This document shows, piece by piece, positions 26,982 through 34,864 of a stretch of DNA of 64,000 bases (positions are counted from its first letter, which is position 1; each line of letters begins with the position of its first letter). The position numbers and the translations under genes were made by a program. This DNA is from Cryobacterium sp. CG_9.6. Lineage in GTDB: Bacteria; Actinomycetota; Actinomycetes; Actinomycetales; Microbacteriaceae. The notes under the pieces were generated by a model, which was not told the origin of the DNA, searched no databases, and saw only the letters and a program-made list of their open reading frames with translations. The stretch is from the NCBI RefSeq assembly GCF_029893365.1, contig NZ_JARXUZ010000001.1, forward strand, positions 2,232,001 to 2,296,000, in the 5' to 3' direction.

Positions 26982-27988
26982 GCCACACGATTGCCGGCGT
27001 CGCGACGCGCTCCCCCGAAACCCTCACCATGGCATCCGCTCTCAACGCCGCTATTCGTGACGCCATGACCGACGACCCCACCGTGGTGCTTTTTGGCGAA
27101 GACGTGGGGCCGCTTGGCGGGGTGTTCCGCGTGACCGACGGCCTGTACGCCGAGTTCGGCGAGACCCGGGTGAGCGATTCTCCCCTGGCGGAATCAGGAA
27201 TCGTGGGCACGGCCATCGGCATGGCTATGTACGGCATGCGCCCGGTTGTCGAGATGCAGTTCGACGCCTTCAGCTACCCGGCATTTCAGCAGATCGTGTC
27301 GCACGTTGCCAAAATGCGTAACCGCACTCGCGGCAAGATTGCCCTTCCGATCGTTATTCGCATTCCCTATGCCGGCGATATTGGTGGTGTCGAGCACCAC
27401 TCGGATTCCTCGGAGGCGTACTGGACCTCCACGCCCGGACTCACCGTTGTGTCCCCCTCAAACCCGGCCGATGCCTATTCCATGCTGCGCGAGGCGATCG
27501 CGAGCGATGATCCGGTGATCTTCATGGAACCCAAGAGCCGTTACTGGACCAAAGCCGAGCTCACCCTCCCCGTGACGACCGCGCCCATGGCGAGCGCCGT
27601 CATTCTTCGGGAAGGCACCGATGTCACCCTGCTCGCCTACGGACCCACGGTGAAGACCGCCCTGGCCACAGCGGAGCTTGCCACCGCCGAGGGACTCTCC
27701 ATTGAGGTCATTGACCTGCGCAGCCTCTCTCCTTTTGACGATGCCACGGTGAGCGCTTCGCTGCGCAAAACCAGCCGCGTGGCCGTGATTCATGAGGCCG
27801 CACAGTTTGGCGGCTACGGCGCCGAGGTGGCTGCCCGTCTCACCGAACGCAACTTCTTCTACCTCGCCGCTCCCATTCTGCGCATCACCGGCTTCGACAT
27901 TCCCTACCCCTCCCCCAAACTTGAAGAGTATTTTTTGCCCACGCCCGACCGTATTCTGGCCGCGATTTCGCGTTGGGAGTGGAGCTGA
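26978..27988 (+). CDS. 2-oxoacid dehydrogenase E1 component, beta subunit
   Basis: 336 residues from ATG 26978, overlapping the alpha stop. The transketolase-like pyrimidine domain is recognisable from LFGEDVGPLGGVFRVTDGL and SPLAESGIVGTAIGMA, and the C-terminal domain ends in GFDIPYPSPKLEEYFLP, a segment typical of E1 beta. It pairs with alpha to form the heterotetrameric E1. Its stop shares one base with the E2 start (TGATG), so all three genes are translationally coupled. Confidence 0.95.
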   Translation: MSHTIAGVATRSPETLTMASALNAAIRDAMTDDPTVVLFGEDVGPLGGVFRVTDGLYAEFGETRVSDSPLAESGIVGTAIGMAMYGMRPVVEMQFDAFSYPAFQQIVSHVAKMRNRTRGKIALPIVIRIPYAGDIGGVEHHSDSSEAYWTSTPGLTVVSPSNPADAYSMLREAIASDDPVIFMEPKSRYWTKAELTLPVTTAPMASAVILREGTDVTLLAYGPTVKTALATAELATAEGLSIEVIDLRSLSPFDDATVSASLRKTSRVAVIHEAAQFGGYGAEVAARLTERNFFYLAAPILRITGFDIPYPSPKLEEYFLPTPDRILAAISRWEWS

Positions 27989-29418
27989 TGCGCAACGATT
28001 TTCTCCTCCCCGACCTCGGTGAGGGCCTCACCGAGGCGGAGATCGTCTCGTGGCTGGTGGCGCCGGGCGACACCATCACCATTGACCAGCCTGTGGTGGA
28101 GGTGGAGTCGGCCAAGTCCGTGGTGGAGTTACCCTCACCGTTCGGGGGCATTGTCGAGAAGATCTTCGGTACTCCCGGAGAGACCATTCACGCGGGCCAG
28201 GTTCTGATCACGGTTGTCGATCCGGCCCACGCTGTCCTTGACGCTGCGCCTGACCCTGCGGATGACTCCGTGCCAGCCGCTGTGCCCGCCGCTGTGCCCG
28301 ACACGGCACCCGGGGTGAGCGGTGCGGTTCTCATCGGGTACGGAACGACCGTGAGCACCCGGCCTGCTCGACGCGTCGTGCAGGGCAGATTCGGCACGCG
28401 GGCACCAACGGCCACTGCCACTGCCACTGCCACTGCCCCTGCTGTCCCCGTGCCGGTAACCGTCACCACGACACCGGAACCCTCTCCCCAAGCAGTGATC
28501 CAGCATCTCGACCCGTCCCGGCGCTCTCCCGTCGTGTCGCCTCTGGTGCGCCGTCTGGCCCGGGAGAACGGATTCGATGCGAGCCAGCTCCTGGGCACCG
28601 GACGCAACGGACTCGTCGTTCGCACCGACGTGCAGGCCTTTCTCCACGCGGTCCCGGCGAGCGCTCCGGTCGTGACCGTTCCGGATCCCCTGCCCGCGGC
28701 ATCCGCTGTGAACACCCCGCTCGCGAGCGAGAGCGTGCGCATTCCCATCACCGGCCTGCGCAAGGTCGTGGCGCAACGACTCACCACGTCGCGCCGCGAG
28801 ATTCCCGAGGCCACCATCTGGCTCGACGTTGACGCCACCGAACTCTTCGTGGCCCGCGATCGACTCCTCGCGGCAACCGGTGAACGCTTCAGCGTGACCG
28901 CCCTCATCGCCCGCTTCGTGGTGGCTGGTCTCCGCCGCTACCCGCTCTTGAACTCCTCGGTGGATACCGCGAGCCAGGAGATTCTGCAGCATGGAGCCAT
29001 CAACCTGGGTCTCGCCGCCCAGACACCCCGCGGACTCATGGTTCCGGTCGTTCATGGTGCCCACGCCATGACCACGCGACAACTGCGGGACGCCATTGCC
29101 GGACTCGTGGTGAGCGCGGCCGACGGCACCTTCCCGCCGGCCGCGCTCACCGGAGGAACGTTCACGCTCAACAACTTTGGCTCACTCGGTGTTGACGGCT
29201 CCGCTGCAATCATCAACCATCCCGAAGCCGCGATGCTCGGCATTGGGCGCATGATCGAGCGCCCGTGGGTGGTCAATCACGAACTCGCGGTACGAACCGT
29301 CGTGGAACTCTCCATGGTGTTCGACCACCGGGTGTGTGATGGCGGAACCGCCGCGGGGTTCCTCACCTTCGTGGCGGGGTGCATCGAGAATCCCGTGTCG
29401 TTGCTGGCCGAACTGTGA
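27988..29418 (+). CDS. Dihydrolipoamide acyltransferase (E2) of the 2-oxoacid dehydrogenase complex
   Basis: 476 residues from ATG 27988 with GGGAGTGGAG upstream. One lipoyl domain (1-80) carries the lipoylated Lys43 in ESAKSVV. A long Ala/Pro/Thr/Val linker (about 85-165), including a short Ala-Thr alternation, precedes the E3-binding domain (SPLVRRLARENGFD, about 178-212). The catalytic acyltransferase domain (about 250-476) ends with the active-site DHRVCDGG. It forms the complex core. No E3 (dihydrolipoamide dehydrogenase) gene follows, so E3 must be shared from elsewhere. Confidence 0.95.
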   Translation: MRNDFLLPDLGEGLTEAEIVSWLVAPGDTITIDQPVVEVESAKSVVELPSPFGGIVEKIFGTPGETIHAGQVLITVVDPAHAVLDAAPDPADDSVPAAVPAAVPDTAPGVSGAVLIGYGTTVSTRPARRVVQGRFGTRAPTATATATATAPAVPVPVTVTTTPEPSPQAVIQHLDPSRRSPVVSPLVRRLARENGFDASQLLGTGRNGLVVRTDVQAFLHAVPASAPVVTVPDPLPAASAVNTPLASESVRIPITGLRKVVAQRLTTSRREIPEATIWLDVDATELFVARDRLLAATGERFSVTALIARFVVAGLRRYPLLNSSVDTASQEILQHGAINLGLAAQTPRGLMVPVVHGAHAMTTRQLRDAIAGLVVSAADGTFPPAALTGGTFTLNNFGSLGVDGSAAIINHPEAAMLGIGRMIERPWVVNHELAVRTVVELSMVFDHRVCDGGTAAGFLTFVAGCIENPVSLLAEL

Positions 29419-29440
29419 GGCGTTGGTCGGCGGCGCTTCG

Positions 29441-30148
29441 CTAGAGCAGACCAAGAAAACGGGCGGCGATAACGACACAGCAGAGGTCAATGGCGAGAAA
29501 GACTCCGACCCAGAAGAGGCCCGGCACGTGGGTGAGCCGTGCCAGCTGGTCGGCGTCCGAGGCTCCGGCCGACCCGAGCGACCTCGACCGTTGCAGTTCC
29601 AGCACGGTACGCAGCGCCCCGACCAGCAGAAACACGGTGAGGATCAGCGCAAAAATGCTCTGCACCTGGGACGTGCCGAACCAGGTCACGGCAAAGATCA
29701 CCCCACCGGCTACGAGAACCGACCACAGTCCGAACCAGTTGCGGATCTGAACCAGAAGCAGCAACAGTGCCGCCAGTAGTAGCCACAGCAGCGCCACATC
29801 GTAACCGCGGCCGAGGAGCCACGCGGCACCCACCCCGAGCAGCGCCGGGGCCGGGTACCCGGCTAGCAGGGTGAACGCCATACCGGGTCCTCGCGGTCGA
29901 CCCCGACTCACGGTGAGACCCGAGGTATCGCTGTGCAAGCGGATGCCGCTGAGCCTTCGTCTGCTCAGGGTGGCCGCCACCCCATGCCCACCCTCGTGCA
30001 CAATGGTGATGCCGTGACGGGTCACCCGCCACATCGCGGGAACGAGGACGAGAAGTGTGGCCGCCACCACGCTGGACCACGCCGCAATGAGGTTCAGTGG
30101 AGCATGCGGCTGGGTCAGGCTGTCCCCGAGTGCCCACAGTGCGTCCAT
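29441..30148 (-). CDS. M50-like membrane metallopeptidase
   Basis: 235 residues from ATG 30148 (GTG 30157 possible). A zinc motif HEGGH (His51-His55) sits at the end of an early membrane segment, and about five further hydrophobic segments follow, the layout of short actinobacterial M50/peptidase-like proteins. A YPAPALLGVG segment resembles the second conserved region of the family. The substrate is unknown; M50 proteins often cleave anti-sigma factors within membranes. It lies 50 bp downstream of the GAF kinase gene on the same strand, possibly one transcript. Confidence 0.75.
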   Translation of the reverse strand: MDALWALGDSLTQPHAPLNLIAAWSSVVAATLLVLVPAMWRVTRHGITIVHEGGHGVAATLSRRRLSGIRLHSDTSGLTVSRGRPRGPGMAFTLLAGYPAPALLGVGAAWLLGRGYDVALLWLLLAALLLLLVQIRNWFGLWSVLVAGGVIFAVTWFGTSQVQSIFALILTVFLLVGALRTVLELQRSRSLGSAGASDADQLARLTHVPGLFWVGVFLAIDLCCVVIAARFLGLL

Positions 30149-30198
30149 GCATTCCACACTAGGTGAGCGGTTCCCTCCCCCTGCGCAGGGCGCACTGC

Positions 30199-32070
30199 CT
30201 AGCCGGGGTTGTGGTCGCCGAAGCCCCGCGCTCGGACGCGGGCTTGGGCTGTGGGCGACGGCCCAGGCCGCAAGGCATTCGGAACGGTCGGTGCCGACCA
30301 GGACAACCGCACGCCCTCCCCCGGTTCGCTCTTCACCTCAAACCGGCCGCCACAGATTCGAGCCCGCTGCCGCAGGTTGTCGAGGCCGCTGGACCGCACC
30401 GGCTGGGTGAACCCCTGCCCGTTATCGACGATCAACAGTCGAATACGGCCATGATCGGCGGTGACAGAGATTCGTACGCTCGTCGCCGCGGCGTGCCGGG
30501 TGACATTACTGAGCGCCTCGGTGATGACGGCCAGCAGATTCTCCGTAAGAGACTCCCCCAGATCGGCATCGATGGGGCCCGACAGCCGAATGTTCGGTGC
30601 AAACGTCAATGATCGGGTGCCCGCCGAGATCACCGCAAGAATCTTGCTGCTCATGCTTGCCGAGTCCTTCGACGCCCCCCGAAGCGAGTAGATGGTGTCC
30701 CGCAGCTCGTGGATCGTGCTGTCCAGCTCCACGGTCACGGCGGCAATGCGCTCCAGCGCCACCGGGTCGTCGGTGAATCGCCGGAGACTCTGCATGCTCA
30801 GCCCAGCCGCAAAGAGGCACTGAATCACGAGGTCGTGCAGGTCGCGGGCAATGCGGTCCCGATCCCCGAAGACCGCCTGCTGCTCGCGCATGCGGTGCAC
30901 GTTCGCGAGTTCCAGTCCGAGTGCCACGTAGGAACCGAAGACCGCACTCATCTCAACATCGGTTGCACTGAAGGGGCTGGATCCGGGCGCGCGAGCGAGC
31001 AACAACACGCCCTGCCCCTCACCGGGCGGGCCAAGAGCAACGAGCAGCGTGTGCCCGAGGTTCGGACAGCCCCGAAGATCGGCCGCGACCGACGGGTCAA
31101 TGACCTGCGACAACGCTGTCAGCACGGTCGACACCCCCGTAGCCCGCACCTGGGCCAGTGCTGTCACGCCCATGGCAACGCTCCGGCCGATCACAGCGGA
31201 TGCCCCGGCGCCGGCACCCGCCGCGCAGAACACCGTGTCAGTTTCATCGGTCGGCAATCCCACGAGGGCAAGCACGGAATCTGACTCGAACATCGCGCGC
31301 TGGGCCACAGTGACGAGGCCGCTCCCGCCGTCGTCATCATCATTATCGAAAGATCGCAGCAGGTCTCGCGCCATGTCCGCACAGGCCTCGAGCCACGCCG
31401 CTCGGCGGCGCGCCTCGTCGAAGAGGCGCGCGTTCTCAATGGCGACTCCCGCCGCTGCGGCGAGCGCCACGGCGAGTTCCTGGTCCTCCGGGGTGAAATC
31501 ACCACCCCCCTCCTTCTCGGTGAGATAAAGGTTGCCAAACACCACATCACGCACCCGAACGGGAACCCCAAGAAACGAGACCATCGGTGGGTGATGTTCC
31601 GGAAACCCGGCCGCCGCGGGATGCTGGCCCAGATCATGCAGGCGGATGGGTTGGGGTTCGCGAATGAGGAGTCCCAGCACACCCTTGCCTACCGGTAACG
31701 GACCGACCTTCCGCACCGTCTCCTCGTCAAAACCCACGGTGATGAAGTGCGAGAGACTCTGGTTCTCCCCAATGACACCGAGTGCCCCATACTGCGCGTT
31801 CAGAAGCTGGCAGGCAGACTCAACCACACGTTTAAGAACCGCATCGAGGCTGAGGTCCTCGGCAATCGACACGACCGCGCTCACCAGACCGCGAATACGC
31901 TCCTGCGTCGCCATCAGCTCATCCGCACGCCCCACCAGTTGCTGCAGGAGGTCTTCGATTCGCGTACTCCCGGCGTGCGGCACGGTTTCAGCCACGAGCA
32001 CGGTTTCATCCAGTGGCACGCTGCCGTGAGGCACCGCTCCCGCAGGCAGATCAGCCAGCTGGTCTTCCAT
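30199..32070 (-). CDS. DevS/DosS-like GAF-domain sensor histidine kinase, no adjacent response regulator
   Basis: 623 residues from ATG 32070; 22 extra in-frame codons upstream have no support. Two GAF domains (about 55-205 and 225-385) precede a HisKA_3 dimerisation helix with phospho-acceptor His412 in ARDLHDLVIQ, and a HATPase domain with TEALSNVTRHA, VDNGQGF and GLDNLRQRA boxes. This is the NarL/DevS class, which normally phosphorylates a LuxR-type regulator. In mycobacteria such GAF domains bind heme and sense O2/NO/CO; whether that holds here is unknown. No receiver gene lies beside it. An Asp run (DNDDDDGG) occurs between the GAF domains. Confidence 0.9.
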   Translation of the reverse strand: MEDQLADLPAGAVPHGSVPLDETVLVAETVPHAGSTRIEDLLQQLVGRADELMATQERIRGLVSAVVSIAEDLSLDAVLKRVVESACQLLNAQYGALGVIGENQSLSHFITVGFDEETVRKVGPLPVGKGVLGLLIREPQPIRLHDLGQHPAAAGFPEHHPPMVSFLGVPVRVRDVVFGNLYLTEKEGGGDFTPEDQELAVALAAAAGVAIENARLFDEARRRAAWLEACADMARDLLRSFDNDDDDGGSGLVTVAQRAMFESDSVLALVGLPTDETDTVFCAAGAGAGASAVIGRSVAMGVTALAQVRATGVSTVLTALSQVIDPSVAADLRGCPNLGHTLLVALGPPGEGQGVLLLARAPGSSPFSATDVEMSAVFGSYVALGLELANVHRMREQQAVFGDRDRIARDLHDLVIQCLFAAGLSMQSLRRFTDDPVALERIAAVTVELDSTIHELRDTIYSLRGASKDSASMSSKILAVISAGTRSLTFAPNIRLSGPIDADLGESLTENLLAVITEALSNVTRHAAATSVRISVTADHGRIRLLIVDNGQGFTQPVRSSGLDNLRQRARICGGRFEVKSEPGEGVRLSWSAPTVPNALRPGPSPTAQARVRARGFGDHNPG

Positions 32071-32162
32071 AGCGCAGCCCCACTTTCGATGCCGGAATGT
32101 GTCGAGGCTCACTCTGGCAGGTATTGGGCCCGACAACCAGCCGGATCGCTCGGGGACTCACA

Positions 32163-32954
32163 TCAGCTATGCTTCCGCCGCTCCAAAAAAGCGTCCATTC
32201 GTCGAAACTTCTCCGGCGATTCAAACAGAATGGCCTGGGACTCATTGTCAACGAGCGGATGCGCGTCGAGCGGAGCGTGGAACACCTTCTTGGCCAGCTG
32301 GGTGGCGAGCGGATCCTGAGCTCCGATGCGATCGGCTAGGGCGTGCGCGGCGGCGAGAAGATCGACCGACTCGTGTACCTCGGTCACGAGGTGCACGGCG
32401 AGCGCCTCGTCGGCGGTCAGGATACGTCCGGCCAGAATGATTTCCTTTGCCACCGGTTCGCCCACAAGTTGCGCGAGCCGCCAGAGTGCCCCGGCGGCCG
32501 GCAGAATACCCAGCGCCGTCTCGGGGTTGCCGAGCCTGACGGTTGTGGAGGCAATGCGAAAGTCGGCCGCATACGCGAGTTCGGCTCCGCCGCCCAGCGC
32601 CCAACCGTCCAGAGCGGCGATAACCGGCATGGGCAGTCGTGCAATGCGGGAAAAGAGCCCGGAGTTGATGCCCCGCAGAGCATCGGCTTCGCGCCGCTCT
32701 CGCAGCTGCGCAATATCGGCGCCGGACGCAAAGACGCCGTTGCTTCCCGACAGAATAAGGATGCGCGGCTCGCGTTCGAGTTCCGCACACACGGCGTGCA
32801 GCTCATCGATCATGGTCTGGTCGATCGCGTTTCGCACCTCGGGCCGGTGCAGTTGCACATGGATCCGGTCCGGGGCACGGTCAACCAGCAGCGTCGTTGG
32901 TTCCGCAGTCACTCCGGGTGTAGTCGGCTCAGACACCGGTTCAGAAGAAGTCAT
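32163..32954 (-). CDS. Enoyl-CoA hydratase/isomerase family protein
   Basis: 263 residues from ATG 32954, overlapping the upstream hypothetical gene's end by 14 bp. The crotonase fold is recognisable from NGVFASGADIAQL (oxyanion region) and DGWALGGGAELAYAADF. Both catalytic glutamates seem present, in GGGAE and GNPE, so true hydratase activity on 2-enoyl-CoA is plausible. The exact substrate is unknown; it is separate from the fadAB operon at 2.8-6.2 kb. The N-terminal 20 residues are Thr/Pro/Glu-rich and not part of the fold. Confidence 0.9.
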   Translation of the reverse strand: MTSSEPVSEPTTPGVTAEPTTLLVDRAPDRIHVQLHRPEVRNAIDQTMIDELHAVCAELEREPRILILSGSNGVFASGADIAQLRERREADALRGINSGLFSRIARLPMPVIAALDGWALGGGAELAYAADFRIASTTVRLGNPETALGILPAAGALWRLAQLVGEPVAKEIILAGRILTADEALAVHLVTEVHESVDLLAAAHALADRIGAQDPLATQLAKKVFHAPLDAHPLVDNESQAILFESPEKFRRMDAFLERRKHS

Positions 32955-33501
32955 CGGGGGTGCCGGCTGCCTTCGTCACCTCATCGGTGCCGATTCGCGC
33001 GGCGGTGAGCTTGGCCATGGCCACGCGCAGCCCGGATTCCATCTGCGCGGACCACACCTCGATCTCACGACGGGCGGCATCGGCGGCATCCGCTCTCGCT
33101 AATGCCTTTTCCTTCTCCTCGCGCTCGTTCTTCACCTGCTGAATGCTGAGCGTAATACCATAATACGCGGCCACCATGGAGGCGATCGGAGTGGCAATGA
33201 CCGCGAGGGCGTTGATGCTCTCACTCGTGACACTCACGATGATCATCACAATAAAGGCAACAGCCAACGACACCATGCCCACGAGAACCACGAGGGCTAC
33301 GTTTGCCGGTGCCTTGACGCCAGGAACGGATGCCGCCGGCTGCGGAGTCGACGGGGCCTGTGGCACGTCTGTGCCCTGCGTTACTGAGCCTGACTGCCCC
33401 AGATTCAGAACCTTGGTCTCCGCCTCGTTCCGCAGACCCGACTCGGCAGCGAGTGCTGACGTAGACGTGCGCGGGGGCTTGGCTGTGGGCAAATCAGTCA
33501 T
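32941..33501 (-). CDS. Hypothetical two-helix membrane protein with coiled coil
   Basis: 186 residues from ATG 33501 with a good GGAG site. The N-terminal 65 residues are polar and Pro/Ser/Thr-rich. Two hydrophobic segments follow (about 68-90 and 97-118), then a charged helix rich in Glu/Lys/Ala (NEREEKEKALARADAAD) likely to form a coiled coil. I do not recognise the family. The next gene, an enoyl-CoA hydratase, starts inside its last codons, so the two are co-translated although no functional link is evident. Confidence 0.75.
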   Translation of the reverse strand: MTDLPTAKPPRTSTSALAAESGLRNEAETKVLNLGQSGSVTQGTDVPQAPSTPQPAASVPGVKAPANVALVVLVGMVSLAVAFIVMIIVSVTSESINALAVIATPIASMVAAYYGITLSIQQVKNEREEKEKALARADAADAARREIEVWSAQMESGLRVAMAKLTAARIGTDEVTKAAGTPDDFF

Positions 33502-33549
33502 GGTTTACTCCGTCATCCGTATAGTGGGGGTCGCTTCATTGTGGTGCGA

Positions 33550-34053
33550 CTACGCAGTGGGGTCAAGAATGGTGGGTGCAGAGTTCAGAAACACTCGCTT
33601 GTAGCTTCGGCCATCGTCGAGTTGCACGGTCTGGCTCGTGAGCTTGCCGCGTGATACCTGCAGATACACGGCCTGGGCACTCACACCCAGCTGCGCGGCG
33701 GCTTCGGCAACCGAGAGTCCCGGCAGGTCGGTGGGCACGCTGCTCGGGCGCACGGAGCGTTTGCGGCCAGCGAGCAGCCGTGCTGAGATCTCCTCATCGG
33801 TCCCGGCCCACCGCCAGCGGGCGGCTGCCGGCTTGAGACCGGCGGCTTCCGCAATCTCGTCCCAGGTGGACCCGCCCTCAACGGCCGCGCGCACACTGGT
33901 GAGCATCACCGGGTCGGCTTCGAGTTCGTGCAGGAGAGCGCGGACGGCACGGAGGCGCTCAAGAGGTGCGCCGTCTCCCCGTGCGGATTCGCCGGACAGG
34001 GAGTGCACGGCGTTGAGGGCCGCTCGCGTGCCGGGGGCCAGAAAGTCAGTCAC
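33550..34053 (-). CDS. Hypothetical protein with two helix-turn-helix-like segments
   Basis: 167 residues from GTG 34053, whose GAGGAG site overlaps the stop of the GntR gene. Two HTH-like stretches are visible: STWDEIAEAAGLKPAAARWR (about 61-80) and LSVAEAAAQLGVSAQAVYLQ (about 112-131). Basic residues lie between them. This suggests a small DNA-binding protein, but I know no named family. It lies 15 bp after the GntR regulator in the same orientation, so it is probably co-transcribed with it. Confidence 0.7.
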   Translation of the reverse strand: MTDFLAPGTRAALNAVHSLSGESARGDGAPLERLRAVRALLHELEADPVMLTSVRAAVEGGSTWDEIAEAAGLKPAAARWRWAGTDEEISARLLAGRKRSVRPSSVPTDLPGLSVAEAAAQLGVSAQAVYLQVSRGKLTSQTVQLDDGRSYKRVFLNSAPTILDPTA

Positions 34054-34068
34054 GATAGGCAGGTCTCC

Positions 34069-34758
34069 TCAGCGGGCAGGCAGGTCGGGAACGTGCGCCT
34101 CGGGTCCGGCTTCGCCGCCGAGCGCCTGCGCGAGGCGCTCACGGGCGCGCCCCAGATGGTCATCCAGGAGGTGAGCCGCTGCTTCGCTCTGGCCGTGCCG
34201 AATATGATCAAGGATCATGTCGTGCTCCGAGTGGATGAGGCCCGGGGAGAGCAGGTTGAGGCTCTGCACCCGGGTCATACACAGGCGCACCTCGCTCACC
34301 AGGGATCGATACATCTTGCTCATGCGCTCGTTCCCCATGGCGTCGATGAGGCTGAGGTGAAACCGCATGTCCGGTTCCACGAGATCCAGCGGCGAGGCAT
34401 CGGTCAGCGCGGCTATTTGCTGGTTCGCGAGCACGGCATCCGGTGGCACCGTTTGCGTGGCGGCGAGCCGGCGAAGAACCTCGCACTCGAGGTAAGCCCG
34501 GGCCAGGTAGATGTCGCGCACCGCGTCGGGGCCAAGCTCCGCCACGCGTGCGGTCTTGTGCGCGCCGCGCACGAGCAGCCCTTCACTCACGAGGCGCTCA
34601 ATGGCGGCCTTGGCCGTGGGTCTGGCCACGTCGTAGGAGGCGGCAAGATCGGTTTCGGTGAGCGCTACCTGCGCGGTGAGCTCACCCGCGAACAGGCGCG
34701 TGCGCAGATCGGCGGCGATGGCATCAACAATCGATGTGGCCGCAACGGAAATGACCAC
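34069..34758 (-). CDS. GntR-family (FCD) regulator, probable lactate-operon repressor
   Basis: 229 residues from GTG 34758, preceded by GGAAAGGTGG; a longer reading to 34830 has no such site. The N-terminal winged helix (about 8-72, ALTETDLAASYDVARPTAKAAIERL) is followed by an FCD helical ligand domain with metal-type residues (DMRFHLSLIDAMGNERM, SEHDMILD). FadR/LldR-type members sense small carboxylates such as lactate. It diverges from lldP-dld, with two inverted repeats between them, so it most likely represses those genes and itself until lactate binds (inference from context). Confidence 0.88.
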   Translation of the reverse strand: MVISVAATSIVDAIAADLRTRLFAGELTAQVALTETDLAASYDVARPTAKAAIERLVSEGLLVRGAHKTARVAELGPDAVRDIYLARAYLECEVLRRLAATQTVPPDAVLANQQIAALTDASPLDLVEPDMRFHLSLIDAMGNERMSKMYRSLVSEVRLCMTRVQSLNLLSPGLIHSEHDMILDHIRHGQSEAAAHLLDDHLGRARERLAQALGGEAGPEAHVPDLPAR

Positions 34759-34787
34759 GGGTCCACCTTTCCCAACGTATTTATTCA

Positions 34788-34804
34788 ATCTTGCCAGACA
34801 AGAT
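34788..34804. promoter_or_regulatory. Candidate operator 1 of the lactate locus
   Basis: A perfect inverted repeat, ATCTTG-CCAGA-CAAGAT, lies 30 bp upstream of the GntR start and 12 bp before the -35 hexamer of the lldP promoter. Its position suits control in both directions. Confidence 0.6.
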
Positions 34805-34815
34805 CGAGGATGGCA

Positions 34816-34845
34816 TTGACAGACATGCACACTTGTAAGACAATT
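34816..34845 (+). promoter_or_regulatory. lldP promoter with overlapping candidate operator 2
   Basis: TTGACA (34816-34821) and GACAAT (34839-34844) are 17 bp apart, close to the sigma70/SigA consensus. TTGT-AAG-ACAA (34833-34843) is a perfect short inverted repeat over the spacer end and -10, where a bound repressor would exclude RNA polymerase. Its half-site shares CTTG/CAAG-like letters with operator 1. Confidence 0.65.
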
Positions 34846-34864
34846 TAGCCATCGCCACCTGAAT

